The translations under genes and the position numbers were made by a program. DNA of 64,000 bases from HXMU1420-2 sp034670145 (GTDB lineage Bacteria; Pseudomonadota; Alphaproteobacteria; Rhodobacterales; Rhodobacteraceae). The notes under the pieces were generated by a model. The model ran no database searches. It was not told the DNA's origin and was given only the letters and a program-made list of their open reading frames with translations. Every line of letters begins with the position of its first letter. Within the stretch, counting starts at the first letter, position 1. The DNA lies in NCBI GenBank assembly GCA_034670145.1, contig JAXMOA010000018.1, positions 76,479 to 140,478 of the forward strand. The letters run 5' to 3'. Below, one piece after another: positions 43,347-53,026 of this stretch.

Positions 43347-43739
43347 ATGTTCGTTAAAGCACTCATCGCCGGTCTTGCCCTGACAACCGCTGGGACCTTC
43401 GCCACCGAAAGCTATGCCAAAGGCACCTGCAAGGACGTTTACGTCGTCGCCACGAACAACACCGGCAAACAGATCAAGGTGATCGACATGAACTTCAAGA
43501 TGCGCTCCTACGGCACCAAGTCCGAGCCGATCCGCAATGTGGACATTCCAAAGAATCAGTCCTTTTCGACCACCCGCAACCTGGAGAAAGCAGGCGGCCG
43601 CGATACCAAGGTGACGGTGCTCTACCGGGTTCGCAAATCGCACAGCGGGTTTGACCAGTGGACCGGCGTGAAAAAAGCCTCTTCCGGCTACGCGATCTGC
43701 GGCCGCTACTCGACCTACGCGATCAACATCAAGAAGTAA
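43347..43739 (+). CDS. Small exported protein of unknown function
   Basis: A 130-residue protein with a signal peptide (MFVKALIAGLALTTAGTFA, cleavage after SYA). The mature part is basic, rich in Lys/Arg, with Cys in GTCKDVY and AICGRYS that could form one disulfide. AAAGGA precedes the ATG. Divergent from the DUF4139-like gene and ended by a terminator hairpin, so monocistronic. I recognise no family. Confidence 0.7.
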   Translation: MFVKALIAGLALTTAGTFATESYAKGTCKDVYVVATNNTGKQIKVIDMNFKMRSYGTKSEPIRNVDIPKNQSFSTTRNLEKAGGRDTKVTVLYRVRKSHSGFDQWTGVKKASSGYAICGRYSTYAINIKK

Positions 43740-43777
43740 GCGGTCGCGTATTTTACCTCCTCCCTCCTCCCCACCTA

Positions 43778-43810
43778 CCGGGCGTTGCTGCTGGCAACGT
43801 CCGGGCTTTT
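43778..43810 (+). terminator. Rho-independent terminator
   Basis: An 11-bp stem (43778-43788 with 43794-43804, one G:T wobble), 5-nt loop, then GC and TTTT. It ends the small exported-protein gene 38 bp upstream. Confidence 0.75.
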
Positions 43811-43861
43811 GATGGTGCAGATGGCCTTTTGCCTGCCTGCCTTTTGAACAGGATGATGAAC

Positions 43862-44725
43862 ATGAAACTGCTCGTGACGGCGCTTGCGCTGTGTAGTCTT
43901 GCCCAGACGGGTGCTGCCGCCACCAATCAGGCGCTGTATGAGATACGCGATGCTGCCTTGCCCGGCGCGTGTGACGCCCCCATGCCTGCGGTGTCACATG
44001 CGATAGACCAAGGTGTCTTGCATCAGGTGCCCTGTCGAATGACCGCTTGGGATGGTCTGGATGTTTTCGTGCTGGAGACTGAAAGCGGGATGGAGGTGCT
44101 GAAATTTCCTGCCGTGGATTACAGGGTGCAAAATGCGCCTTCGGGCCTGCCGGACTGGAGCAATGCGACCATAACCGGGATCCGCAATGTGCAGCAGTTG
44201 TCGTCGGCCCATGTATCAACCCAGGCGTCCATTATCCGCAGCGCCTCGCGCGTGCCGCCGGGCCTGGGATCTGGCCAAATCGATACGGTCTATCGGCTGG
44301 AAGCCTCTGGACCGGTATTGGAAAGCGTCACCTATATCACCGATGCAGGCGTGTTGCACCCGATCTGGCCGCAACCAGATAGCGGCTCGGCCCAGCCGGT
44401 GCCCTATGACCTGCAGGGGTTCAACCCGGTGGAGCAGCCCCAAGCGGCGGCTGGCAGGGTGTTTGATGTACTGGACAAGCTGGATTTGGGTCTGGATGCC
44501 CCATTGGCCGAAGGACGTCCGGCCTTGCGGGTGACGGCGACAGGCCAGGGCACGCGATTGGCCATCGACGTTGAAGAGACCGGTTGGGCCGATGATAGCG
44601 TTGACGGGCAGGTGCATCGGCTGTTGCTGAGCAGCGATGGCCAACTCTGGCGGGTTATGCAGATCGGGCAAGCCTGGATCTGCGCACGCGGAACGGAACG
44701 AGTGCGCGCCGCCCCCTGCCCCTGA
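43862..44725 (+). CDS. Exported protein of unknown function
   Basis: A 287-residue protein with signal peptide MKLLVTALALCSLAQTGAAA. In-frame ATGs at 43853 and 43856 also exist; 43862 is preferred because AGGA is 8 nt upstream and the signal peptide then starts normally. The mature chain has Cys in PGACDAPM, VPCRMT, AWICARG and AAPCP, an even number suited to disulfides. No domain recognised. It is convergent with the sensor kinase gene at 44789. Confidence 0.65.
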   Translation: MKLLVTALALCSLAQTGAAATNQALYEIRDAALPGACDAPMPAVSHAIDQGVLHQVPCRMTAWDGLDVFVLETESGMEVLKFPAVDYRVQNAPSGLPDWSNATITGIRNVQQLSSAHVSTQASIIRSASRVPPGLGSGQIDTVYRLEASGPVLESVTYITDAGVLHPIWPQPDSGSAQPVPYDLQGFNPVEQPQAAAGRVFDVLDKLDLGLDAPLAEGRPALRVTATGQGTRLAIDVEETGWADDSVDGQVHRLLLSSDGQLWRVMQIGQAWICARGTERVRAAPCP

Positions 44726-44788
44726 TCACTGCACAACACGAAACAGTTGAAACACCGGGTGTCGCATGGCGCGTTTAAGTCTTTGAGT

Positions 44789-46807
44789 TCAGGTAGCGTT
44801 GATTGTGCTGTGGGCCGCAGGGACATGTTGCGCCAGCGACAAGGCAAACACGGTGCCCTGCCCCGGTGCTGAGGTGACGACCAATGTCATGTCATGTTCC
44901 CGGGCCAGTTCGAAACACACCGACAGGCCCAACCCATGACCTGTGGATTGGTCTCCTTTGGAGTAGGCCTGCTGGAAGGTCTCCAATTCTGCATCCGTCA
45001 TGCCCTGACCCGTGTCACAGACCCAGATCTGAGGCCCTTCGCGCCGCAGCCCCACCAGCACCCCGCCTTGATCGGTGTATTTGACCGCATTTGACACCAG
45101 ATTGGACAGAATACGCATCAAGGCAATTGGCGGCGCAGTGGTCTGAACCGAGGTCTCCACCACGCGCAGCGACAGCCCCTTGGCGGCGGCCTCGTCGCTG
45201 AACATCTGCTGTACGGTGCCCAGCGGGACGGCCACCGAATACACCTCTGGCGCTTCCTCGCGATCCCCCGCTTCCTGGGCGGCATCGGACTGGTCGTCCG
45301 GCTCTACCGTTCCATCGACAAAATCCCGCGACAGGGTTTCAAGATATCGAAAGGACTCGTTCAGGCGCTGGCGCACGGTGTCGTCCATGCCGGCCGAAAT
45401 CGCGTCAAAGGTGGTCCGCAGCGACATCAGCGGTTGCTTTATGTCATGCGACGCTGTCGCCAGTTGCCGTTGCCGGGTGGCCGCCGTTTCGCGGGCCCGC
45501 ACATATGCGCGTTCTGTCTCCAGCAATTGACGGCTGCGCTCGGCTTCCTGCTCCAACGCCTGCACCCGTGCCTCGACCGCCGCAAGATGGCGCAGACGCA
45601 GCACAATCAGGTTCCCGGTCAGAAAGCTCATCGCGGTGAGCATCAGGAACATATATGCGATCTTGAGCGCAGCGCGTTGGCTGAGCCATTCCGTGTTCCA
45701 GCCCATCACGCTCCACACCATAACGAAGGCCGCGCTGAGCATTGCGATGGTCGAGACCAGCCGAATGCCCACGTTCGGGTTGTCCTCGGACGTGCGAAAG
45801 CTGTTGGGCAGGAAGATGTTTACCGCCAGCCCAAGACCACAAAGAACAAAGGCAATGTAGATGGACCATCCTGCATCCAGCCAGATGGCCATGCCCAGCG
45901 CCAGAATTGCAAATACTGAAAGCCCCAGCATGATCCGCGACAGCCGCCCGCGTGGGTGCCCCGGTACGCGCAGCCCTTCGCTGACAAAGGCGCAGAGCGA
46001 GGCGGCGAGCAGGAAGAAAACGCTATAGCTCAAATACCGGTGCAGATCGGGGCGATTGGGAACAAGGAAACGGAACAATAGGGAATCGGACAGGGCGAGC
46101 GCGGTGAGAAACAGCAGGAACATAACGATATAGATCATGCCGACCCTGCTTTTCATCGCGGCCTGAAATCCAAAGGCGATCACCAGACAGCTGAAACAGA
46201 ACGCATAAAATGCGGTCAGCGTGGCCGTCCAGCCAAGGCTGTCGCTGATCAGCGTGTCAGGCCGGTACAAAGTCGCGGTAAAACCATGGGCAAGCCCCAG
46301 CTGCAAATGCGCCAACAGGGTGACCTGTTCCCCCGGTGCCAACACGAAATCGGGACTGCGCAGCCGGTTGACCGTGTGGATGGCCGGGTCAAAGGGGTCG
46401 TAAGACGAAAAGTCGACCAGATTTTCGGTCAACCCGTCTTCGCGCACCAGAAACAGGCGATACCCGACCACGGCTGGTGCATCAAAGACGAGCACAAAGG
46501 GGTCGCCTGCCCGGCCGTCATCGAACGAGTCGTTGCGCAATTCGGTCGCAAACCACATTTCGGGGGCGTGGTTGAGCCCGTGCGAAATGACCTGTTTGTT
46601 GCGCCCGAACTGGCCCGTTTGAAAGGCCGCCAGGGCCGGGCCGGGCACCGGGCCCAGCGAGGCCCAAAATCGCAGCTCTGCATCCAGAGGAACGCGTTGT
46701 TGGTCTGGCGTTATCTGGACCAATTGTGCGGCACTGGGCCCGCCCAGCAGCAGAACTGCGACCAAAGCGCTGAAAAGGCTGGGTATGACCCGCCAGATAG
46801 TGCACAA
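44789..46807 (-). CDS. 7TM sensor histidine kinase
   Basis: A 672-residue membrane kinase. It has a signal peptide, an extracytoplasmic beta-rich domain (~30-190) as in 7TMR-DISM extracellular modules, seven hydrophobic helices (~195-400), a coiled coil rich in Glu/Arg (~405-460), an H-box (TASHDIKQPLMSLRTT), and a CA domain with ILSNLVSNAVKYTDQGG (N-box), VCDTGQGM (G1) and HGLGLSVCFELA (G2). It should autophosphorylate on the H-box His. Divergent from the LuxR-type regulator at 46842, 34 bp away, its likely cognate partner. Confidence 0.92.
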   Translation of the reverse strand: MCTIWRVIPSLFSALVAVLLLGGPSAAQLVQITPDQQRVPLDAELRFWASLGPVPGPALAAFQTGQFGRNKQVISHGLNHAPEMWFATELRNDSFDDGRAGDPFVLVFDAPAVVGYRLFLVREDGLTENLVDFSSYDPFDPAIHTVNRLRSPDFVLAPGEQVTLLAHLQLGLAHGFTATLYRPDTLISDSLGWTATLTAFYAFCFSCLVIAFGFQAAMKSRVGMIYIVMFLLFLTALALSDSLLFRFLVPNRPDLHRYLSYSVFFLLAASLCAFVSEGLRVPGHPRGRLSRIMLGLSVFAILALGMAIWLDAGWSIYIAFVLCGLGLAVNIFLPNSFRTSEDNPNVGIRLVSTIAMLSAAFVMVWSVMGWNTEWLSQRAALKIAYMFLMLTAMSFLTGNLIVLRLRHLAAVEARVQALEQEAERSRQLLETERAYVRARETAATRQRQLATASHDIKQPLMSLRTTFDAISAGMDDTVRQRLNESFRYLETLSRDFVDGTVEPDDQSDAAQEAGDREEAPEVYSVAVPLGTVQQMFSDEAAAKGLSLRVVETSVQTTAPPIALMRILSNLVSNAVKYTDQGGVLVGLRREGPQIWVCDTGQGMTDAELETFQQAYSKGDQSTGHGLGLSVCFELAREHDMTLVVTSAPGQGTVFALSLAQHVPAAHSTINAT

Positions 46808-46841
46808 ATGATGTTGCAGAAGAGGTGCCAGAGGGTAAGGA

Positions 46842-47498
46842 ATGAAGGATCGTGGCCGCTACTATGCGATAGTCGCAGATGACCATGCAATAGTGCGTTC
46901 GGGACTGAAGGGCGCATTGCAAACGCCTGGCCTGGTCGAGGCACAGGGGATCGAGGTGGTTGCAGAAGCAGCGGATGGTCTGGCAGCGATCGCAGCTGTG
47001 CGCAAACACCAGCCGGATCTGTTGATGCTGGATGTGCAAATGCCTCTGGCCGGGGGGGTCGAGGTGTTGGTGGAGGTGCGCCGCTGGTCCCCCGAGACCA
47101 AGATCGTGGTCCTGACCGGGGTCACGGCGGCCGGTCTGATCCGCTCTTTGGTGGACAGCGGCGTTGATGGGCTGTTTTCCAAGGGTGACGACAATACCGA
47201 GCTGTATCAGCGCCTGCCCGGCATTCTGCGGGGTCAGCGCCATATTGCGACCTCGTTCCTGCAGGCGTTGGAGGATAGCTCCGAAACAGCTCAGCTGACG
47301 GGGCGGGAGCGCCAGATCCTCAACCTGATTCTGGCGGGTCAGTCCAACAAGGAGATAGCGGAAACATTGGGCATCAGCGCCAAGACGGTCGACAAGCATC
47401 GCACCAGCATGATGCAGAAAACCGGGGTGCATTCGGTGCCGCAACTGATGGCTTATGCGCTACGCGAAAAGCTGATCGACCCGAACGAAGGGCTTTGA
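46842..47498 (+). CDS. LuxR/NarL-family response regulator
   Basis: A 218-residue two-component regulator. The receiver has the acidic pair (ADDHAIVRSGL), phosphoacceptor Asp in LLMLDVQMP, a Thr in VVLTGVT and a Lys in FSKGDDN. The output domain has LTGRERQILNLILAGQSNKEIAETLGISAKTVDKHRTSMMQK, a GerE-type HTH. Divergent from the 7TM kinase. Target genes unknown; the neighbouring secreted-protein genes are candidates. Confidence 0.94.
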   Translation: MKDRGRYYAIVADDHAIVRSGLKGALQTPGLVEAQGIEVVAEAADGLAAIAAVRKHQPDLLMLDVQMPLAGGVEVLVEVRRWSPETKIVVLTGVTAAGLIRSLVDSGVDGLFSKGDDNTELYQRLPGILRGQRHIATSFLQALEDSSETAQLTGRERQILNLILAGQSNKEIAETLGISAKTVDKHRTSMMQKTGVHSVPQLMAYALREKLIDPNEGL

Positions 47499-47579
47499 AC
47501 GATTGGGGGATCGGCCCCATATGAGCGTCCGGTCGCGGCAATTATCCTGGAACACAGTGTAAAGCGATAAGGACGGGCT

Positions 47580-48053
47580 GTGTTCAGAATATTCCAGACA
47601 CTTGCGAGTTTCCTGTTGTCCGTCAGTTTGGTCTGTGCGGATGATCCGCCGCCTGTGCCTGTGCCGCTTTCTGTTCCGGCCCCTGGCCCCACCAATCTGC
47701 CGACTCCGTTCTATCGTATGATCGAAGGCATTGACGGCAGCCTGCTGCGCCTGACCATTGACCCGAATGAACAATTGCCGGTCGGATCGACCTATGTCTT
47801 GGTTTGCCTGGAAAACAAGGTTGTTGGCCCGGCGGAAAAGGCCTTCAGCATCGGGGCGGACCCAGCCCCAAGGGCCTTTGTACCGCAAGGCGAAGCCAAT
47901 TGCCGGTCGGTGGCCCCCGGCCCGCAAAAGCTGACTTTCTGGACCAGCACCCCGTCCGCGCAGCACAACCGCTCTATGTCGCTGCGGTTGGATCTGAGCC
48001 TTTACCGGGCCCACGTGCTGCGCATGCAATGGCTTGCCGACGGGTCAGGATAG
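47580..48053 (+). CDS. Small exported protein of unknown function
   Basis: A 157-residue protein with a GTG start (47580) and a signal-like N-terminus (MFRIFQTLASFLLSVSLVCA), then a Pro-rich stretch (PPPVPVPLSVPAPGP), then a beta-rich domain with Cys in LVCLENK and ANCRSV. It follows the response regulator by 81 bp and may be co-transcribed. Its end overlaps the convergent Rid-family gene by 9 bp. Confidence 0.55.
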   Translation: MFRIFQTLASFLLSVSLVCADDPPPVPVPLSVPAPGPTNLPTPFYRMIEGIDGSLLRLTIDPNEQLPVGSTYVLVCLENKVVGPAEKAFSIGADPAPRAFVPQGEANCRSVAPGPQKLTFWTSTPSAQHNRSMSLRLDLSLYRAHVLRMQWLADGSG

Positions 48054-48455
48054 TCTGCGCACTGCTTGTGGCAGCCGGGCCATGACCTCGATCTCCACCA
48101 GAAACTCGGGCCGGGTGAAACCGCTGACGATCATCAATGTCGAGGCAGGCAGATGCGGCACATCGGTCAGCCAGATATCCCGCGCCGCCATATAGCCGGC
48201 CATATGCGCGCGGTCCGTGACATAGGCATTGATGCGCAGGGTTTCGGCCTTGCTGGTGCCTGCCTCTGCCAGAATGAGATCCATATTGTCAAAAATCAGC
48301 GACGCCTGCGCCTGGGCGCCATTGGGCACGCTGCCATCAATCGCCACCGCCAATTGGCCCGAGGTCACGACGACACCGCTGCGGGTATCCGCAACGCCAT
48401 GGGCGTATCGGGCAAATGGAGGCGCCATGCCTTTGGGCGTCAGGCTTTTGATCAT
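48045..48455 (-). CDS. Rid (YjgF/YER057c/UK114) family protein
   Basis: A 136-residue protein with the Rid fold: GVVVTSGQLAVAIDGSV, QASLIFDNMDLILAEAGTS, TLRINAYVTDRAHM and FLVEIEVMARLP. The Arg conserved in imine-deaminating RidA (in PAR[ST]) is Ser here (PASTLMIVSGF), which places it outside the classical enamine/imine deaminase group. The ATG at 48455 has AAGGA upstream. Divergent from the amidohydrolase operon, with which such proteins often cluster. Confidence 0.85.
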   Translation of the reverse strand: MIKSLTPKGMAPPFARYAHGVADTRSGVVVTSGQLAVAIDGSVPNGAQAQASLIFDNMDLILAEAGTSKAETLRINAYVTDRAHMAGYMAARDIWLTDVPHLPASTLMIVSGFTRPEFLVEIEVMARLPQAVRRLS

Positions 48456-48732
48456 CGCGGTTGTCCTTTGTCCTGCGCCGCCTTTTGCCCTGCGACTGTG
48501 GTCTGCTGAGCGATCGCAAGTCAAACCGGAGAATTTCCCCTCGGATCAGGTTTGCGGAATTTCGGGAAATACATCCCGGCCAGACTGGACTTTGCGACCA
48601 TCTGTAAGACACACTCCGACAGAGCCGGTCTGGCCTTGCGCGTCCTGTCGCGACATCCGGGTTGGACGTTCGAAACAGGGCCGCCAAAACCCGAATTCGC
48701 CCGGTTCGCATACAAGTGAGACGAGAAGACCC
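48456..48732. promoter_or_regulatory. 277-bp divergent region between the Rid gene and the amidohydrolase operon
   Basis: No credible gene is seen here. The region should hold the promoters of both flanking genes, but I found no convincing -35/-10 pair or palindrome. There is also no regulator gene adjacent, so control of this catabolic operon is unexplained. Confidence 0.35.
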
Positions 48733-50004
48733 ATGGATTTCCTGACATTGCCTGAGGGGCCGTTGACCCTGCGAAATGTGACAGTGCCCGCCTGCCTGAT
48801 CGGGCAACAAGGGGATCTGATCCGCACGGATATCGGTCTGGCCAACGGGCAGATCACGCCCGCCGACACCCCCGGCAGCACTGCGGTTGACGGGAGGGGC
48901 GCGATGGTGCTTCCGGCCTTTGTCGACTGCCATACGCATCTGGACAAGGGCCACATCTGGCCTCGCGCCCAGAACCCGGATGGCACCTTTGGCGGCGCGA
49001 TCAATGCAGTGCGCAACGATCACACGCAGTGGAGCGCCGAGGATGTGCGCGCCCGGGCCAATTTCGCCCTGTCCTCGGCCTATGCGCATGGAACACGCGC
49101 CATCCGCACGCATCTGGACAGTATGAATGGCCAATACCTGCGCAGCTGGCCGGTGATGGCTGAACTGCGCCAAGAGTGGGCGGACCGGATAGACCTGCAA
49201 ATGACCAGTCTGGTTTCCTGCGAAGGCTATCACCTGCCGCAGTACATGCCGATCGCCGACACTGTGGCACAACTGGGCGGAGTCCTGGGCATGGTGACCT
49301 ATCCCGTGTCGGATCTGCGCGAAATCTTGCTGGGCCATATCGAGGTCGCGGCCAAACGTGGTCTGGCGCTGGATTTCCACGCGGATGAAACGATGGATCC
49401 CACGTCCGAGACGTTGCGGTTGATTGCAGAGACCGTGCTGGAGACCGGCTTTGATGCGCCGGTGCTGGTCGGCCATTGTTGTTCGCTTTCGACACAAGAC
49501 GAGGCACGGGCGCTGGACACGCTGGATCTGGTGGCGCGGGCCGGTTTGAACGTGGTCAGCCTGCCTCTGTGCAACCTCTATCTGCAGGATCGCCAGACCC
49601 GCCGCACACCGCGCAACCGCGGCATCACCCTGGTACACGAGATGAAGGCACGTGGGATCCAGGTCAGCTTTGCCTCGGACAATACGCGGGATCCGTTTTA
49701 TGCCTATGGCGATCTGGACATGCTCGAAGTGCTGCGCGAAGCCACCCGCATCGGCCATCTGGACCATTCGGATGCAGACTGGATCCAAGCGTTTTCAACC
49801 ACCCCTGCCAGCGTTTGCGGATTTTCAGCGCCAGATCTGCAACCGGGTGCGCCCGCTGATCTGATTATGTGTCGCGCCCGCAATTGGACCGAGTTTTTTG
49901 CCCGTCCACAATCCGACCGGATTGTCTTGCGCAAGGGCGTGGCGATTGATCGGACCCTGCCGGATTATGCCGAGCTTGACCATCTGTTCGAGACCGCATC
50001 ATGA
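48733..50004 (+). CDS. Cytosine deaminase-like amidohydrolase
   Basis: A 423-residue metal-dependent amidohydrolase with CHTHLDKGHIWP (~66-77), DFHADETMDP, VGHCCSLS and SFASDNTRDPFYAYGD, the arrangement of the cytosine deaminase/AtzC-like branch. It would hydrolyse an amino- or amide-bearing ring. The ATG at 48733 lies in a frame open from 48229, but the family starts here. First gene of an operon of nine; it overlaps the FAD-oxidase gene by 4 bp. Confidence 0.88.
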   Translation: MDFLTLPEGPLTLRNVTVPACLIGQQGDLIRTDIGLANGQITPADTPGSTAVDGRGAMVLPAFVDCHTHLDKGHIWPRAQNPDGTFGGAINAVRNDHTQWSAEDVRARANFALSSAYAHGTRAIRTHLDSMNGQYLRSWPVMAELRQEWADRIDLQMTSLVSCEGYHLPQYMPIADTVAQLGGVLGMVTYPVSDLREILLGHIEVAAKRGLALDFHADETMDPTSETLRLIAETVLETGFDAPVLVGHCCSLSTQDEARALDTLDLVARAGLNVVSLPLCNLYLQDRQTRRTPRNRGITLVHEMKARGIQVSFASDNTRDPFYAYGDLDMLEVLREATRIGHLDHSDADWIQAFSTTPASVCGFSAPDLQPGAPADLIMCRARNWTEFFARPQSDRIVLRKGVAIDRTLPDYAELDHLFETAS

Positions 50005-51419
50005 CCGCCTTGCCTGACATTGCTTCTGCCAAAGCCGCTCTGGCGCATCTGGACATGGAAGACCGCGCGCCGGCTGTGCGTGCGGCCTCGCGCGATTTTT
50101 TCTGGTACTCCCCTGTTTTGCGAGAGCAGATGGATCATCTGGTTGCGGATTTTGTGGTTCGCCCGCGCAACGAAGCCGAGATTATCGAGGTTCTGCGCGT
50201 GTGCTATGCCTGCAATGTGCCCGTGACCACGCGCGGCGCAGGGACCGGCAACTATGGCCAGGCGATCCCGATGCGGGGCGGCTGTGTGATGCATCTGCGC
50301 CATATGGACAAGGTCACCTACTGCGATCCGGGCCGTGTGATTGTCGAGCCTGGGTGCCTGCTCAAAGATATCGACGCCCATTGCAAAGCGACCTGTGGCG
50401 CCGAGCTGCGCATGTTTTCGTCAACATGGGCAACGGCCACCATCGGCGGGTTCATCGCTGGCGGATCCGGGGGTGTCGGGTCGGTCACCTGGGGCGCCTT
50501 GCGCGAACTGGGCAATATCATCCGCCTGCGTGTTGTCACGATGGAGGCAGAGCCCCGTGTTCTGGACCTCACCGGCGAGGCACTGGCCCGGGTCAGCCAC
50601 GCCTATGGAACAAACGGCATCATTACCGAATTGGAGATGCCATTGGCTCCGGCCTATGAATGGGTGGATTGTTTTGTCACGACCAAGGATTTTGACGCAG
50701 CCATGGTGGCGGCCCGGTCGCTGGCAAGTGAAAATGGCCTTTTGCTGAAATTGGCCAGTGTCTTTGAGGCGCCAACCGCAAAATCCTATTTCCAGCGTGT
50801 CGCGCCCCATGTCGCAGACGACGACCACCTGATCGGCCTGATGGTCGCCCCGCACAGCTTTGACGGTTTCCTGACCTGGATGGGGCGCAATCCGCATCTC
50901 AAACTGATCTATCGCTCGGATGATCACAATTGGGCGCGCGGGCCTGGGCCGGTGTTCGAATATGGCTGGAACCACACCACGTTGCGCGCGCTGAAGGTCG
51001 ATCCGTCGATCACCTATTTGCAGGTTGGCTATGGTGGCCCGGATGAACAGGCTCAGATCAACCAGATGCGGACCGCCCTGTCGGGCGAGGTGTTGCAGCA
51101 TCTGGAGGTGATGCGCGCCGACAATGGAGCGGTCCGGTTTTCGGGGCTGTCACTGGTCAAGTTCACCACGCCGGAGCGGCTGGACGAAATCATACAGATC
51201 CATGAGGACGCCGGAGCGCATGTCTACAATCCGCATCGTTACACATTGGAGGAAGGCGGGCGCCAGTATGTGGACGCCGCTCAACTCAGCTTCAAACGCG
51301 AAGCAGACCCAAAGGGCCTGCTGAACCCGGGCAAGATGATCACCTGGGACGATCCCGATTGGGATTTCAGCCGGATGTATGCCTATCCCCATATGTCCCC
51401 GCCCCATAAGGACGGGTGA
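50001..51419 (+). CDS. FAD-linked oxidase (PCMH/GlcD-type)
   Basis: A 472-residue flavoprotein with a PCMH-type FAD-binding domain: VRPRNEAEIIEVLRVCYA, PVTTRGAGTGNYGQAIP, VEPGCLLKDID and the loop FIAGGSGGVGSVTWGALRELGN. The C-terminal substrate domain ends with LLNPGKMI, typical of D-2-hydroxyacid/lactone oxidases. It oxidises an unknown small molecule, possibly the product of the amidohydrolase. Overlaps the preceding gene by ATGA. Confidence 0.88.
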   Translation: MTALPDIASAKAALAHLDMEDRAPAVRAASRDFFWYSPVLREQMDHLVADFVVRPRNEAEIIEVLRVCYACNVPVTTRGAGTGNYGQAIPMRGGCVMHLRHMDKVTYCDPGRVIVEPGCLLKDIDAHCKATCGAELRMFSSTWATATIGGFIAGGSGGVGSVTWGALRELGNIIRLRVVTMEAEPRVLDLTGEALARVSHAYGTNGIITELEMPLAPAYEWVDCFVTTKDFDAAMVAARSLASENGLLLKLASVFEAPTAKSYFQRVAPHVADDDHLIGLMVAPHSFDGFLTWMGRNPHLKLIYRSDDHNWARGPGPVFEYGWNHTTLRALKVDPSITYLQVGYGGPDEQAQINQMRTALSGEVLQHLEVMRADNGAVRFSGLSLVKFTTPERLDEIIQIHEDAGAHVYNPHRYTLEEGGRQYVDAAQLSFKREADPKGLLNPGKMITWDDPDWDFSRMYAYPHMSPPHKDG

Positions 51420-51486
51420 TGTTCGTGAGCCTCCAAACGTGGGACTCACCGGCCAGCCGACCGGCGCGGCACAGGCGGCACGGGCG

Positions 51487-52089
51487 ATGAACGCTTTGAT
51501 TGTATACTGCCACCCCAACCGCCAAAGCTATACTCATGCGGTCAAGCAGGTGGTGAGCGACAGGCTGCAACAGGCCGGAGCACAGGTGCAGGTTCTGGAC
51601 CTGTACGATCTGGGTTTTGACCCGGGTCTTTCGGCTGGCGCGCTTGAACATTATGATGACCTCAACCGGAACCAGTCGGGGGTGGAGGACTCCTGTGCCG
51701 CGCTGGCCTGGTGCGATACGCTGATTTTTGTGTATCCCACTTGGTGGCATGGCCTGCCCGCGATGCTCAAGGGCTGGCTGGACCGGGTGCTGGTGCCCGG
51801 GGTGGCATTTCATCTGCCCTCCTCGGGCCAGGGCGCCGATATTCGCCCCGGCCTGACCCATATTACCCGGCTGGCGGTGTTCACGACGCATGGCGCCAGT
51901 TGGTGGATGACGCGTGCTATAGGTGCCCCTGGACGCCGCATTCTGTTGCGCGGCGTGCGGATGATCTGTGCCAAACGGTGCCGGACCGCATTTGCCGCCC
52001 ACTATCGGATGGACCAGTCAACACCCGCCAGCCGAAGCGCTCATTTGGCCAGGGTTGACCGCAAGCTGGAACGATTGCTGCAATCATGA
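51487..52089 (+). CDS. Flavodoxin-fold NAD(P)H:quinone reductase-like protein
   Basis: A 200-residue protein with the KefF/NQO-type flavodoxin fold: MNALIVYCHPNRQSY at the N-terminus, DLYDLGFDP, and FVYPTWWHGLPAMLKGWLDRV. The frame opens at 51379 but the family start is at 51487. The C-terminus is basic. It may re-oxidise or deliver electrons for the FAD oxidase or reduce a quinone-type metabolite. Confidence 0.85.
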   Translation: MNALIVYCHPNRQSYTHAVKQVVSDRLQQAGAQVQVLDLYDLGFDPGLSAGALEHYDDLNRNQSGVEDSCAALAWCDTLIFVYPTWWHGLPAMLKGWLDRVLVPGVAFHLPSSGQGADIRPGLTHITRLAVFTTHGASWWMTRAIGAPGRRILLRGVRMICAKRCRTAFAAHYRMDQSTPASRSAHLARVDRKLERLLQS

Positions 52090-52132
52090 TGCAGGCCGCA
52101 TCGCAAGCCCCCCGGACCGCAAAGGAGACCCT

Positions 52133-52903
52133 ATGAAACACCTGTATTGGGCCGATCGGCGCGCCCCTGACTTTGCCGACATTGACCCGGCAACGGCCAT
52201 TGCGGTTCTGCCCACCGCCGCAATCGAGCAGCATGGGCCGCATTTGCCTGTGGGCACGGACATGATGATCATGCAGGGTATGCTGGATCGGTTTTGCGCG
52301 GCTTGCCCTGCGGACATCGACCCCTGGATCCTGCCGATTCAGGCCGTTGGAAAGTCCAACGAACATACATGGTCCAACTCTACCCTGACCCTGAGTGCCG
52401 CAACGGCGCTGGCGGCCTGGACAGAGATTGGCCTGTCGGTTGCGCGGGCCGGCTTCAAAAAGATCGTGATCGTCAACAGCCATGGCGGCAACCTGGATCT
52501 GGTGTCGATCCTGTCGCGCGAATTGCGAGTACAGGCGCGGATGTTGGCGGTGAAATGCCAATGGGGCAGTTTTGGCTATCCTGACGGGATGTATAGCGAC
52601 CGGGAAATGGCCTTTGGCCTTCATGGCGGAGACGTTGAGACTTCTTTGATGCTGGCGTTTCGCCCGGAGCTTGTGGACATGAACCAGGCGGGCGATTTCG
52701 TGTCCTCTGCCGAGACGGCCACCATTGCGCCAATTGGTCCGATCAGCCACGGCTGGATCGCATCGGATCTGCACCCGGATGGTGTTGTGGGCGATGCGTC
52801 GCGGGCCTCTGCCGCCAAGGGCGCAGCCACCGCTGATCATCAGGTGGCCGGGTTTACTCAATTGCTACGGAATTGTCGCGATATGGCACCCCCGATCGAC
52901 TAG
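52133..52903 (+). CDS. Creatininase-family amidohydrolase
   Basis: A 256-residue hydrolase with the family motifs LPTAAIEQHGPHLPVGTD (Glu, His, Asp ligands), NSHGGNLDLV and GGDVETSLML. The family opens cyclic amides such as creatinine, or cleaves related rings and formamides (e.g. in riboflavin/deazaflavin synthesis). Strong AAAGGAG before ATG 52133. In this operon it could open a lactam or hydantoin-like ring. Confidence 0.9.
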   Translation: MKHLYWADRRAPDFADIDPATAIAVLPTAAIEQHGPHLPVGTDMMIMQGMLDRFCAACPADIDPWILPIQAVGKSNEHTWSNSTLTLSAATALAAWTEIGLSVARAGFKKIVIVNSHGGNLDLVSILSRELRVQARMLAVKCQWGSFGYPDGMYSDREMAFGLHGGDVETSLMLAFRPELVDMNQAGDFVSSAETATIAPIGPISHGWIASDLHPDGVVGDASRASAAKGAATADHQVAGFTQLLRNCRDMAPPID

Positions 52904-53026
52904 GGTGGCCTATCGGCACGGCTGTTCCGACGGGCTGAAGTGCCTCGCCCGTTCCACCGGACGGTTGCGAAGGTTGCTTTGCGCGCTGGGTTTCGACAAA
53001 CTTCCCTCGGAACTAGGGAGGAAATC

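Noticed and set aside
51420..51486. Longer N-terminus of the flavodoxin-fold protein from 51379
   Set aside because: The extra residues overlap the FAD-oxidase 3' end and precede the universal family start MNALIVYCHP.
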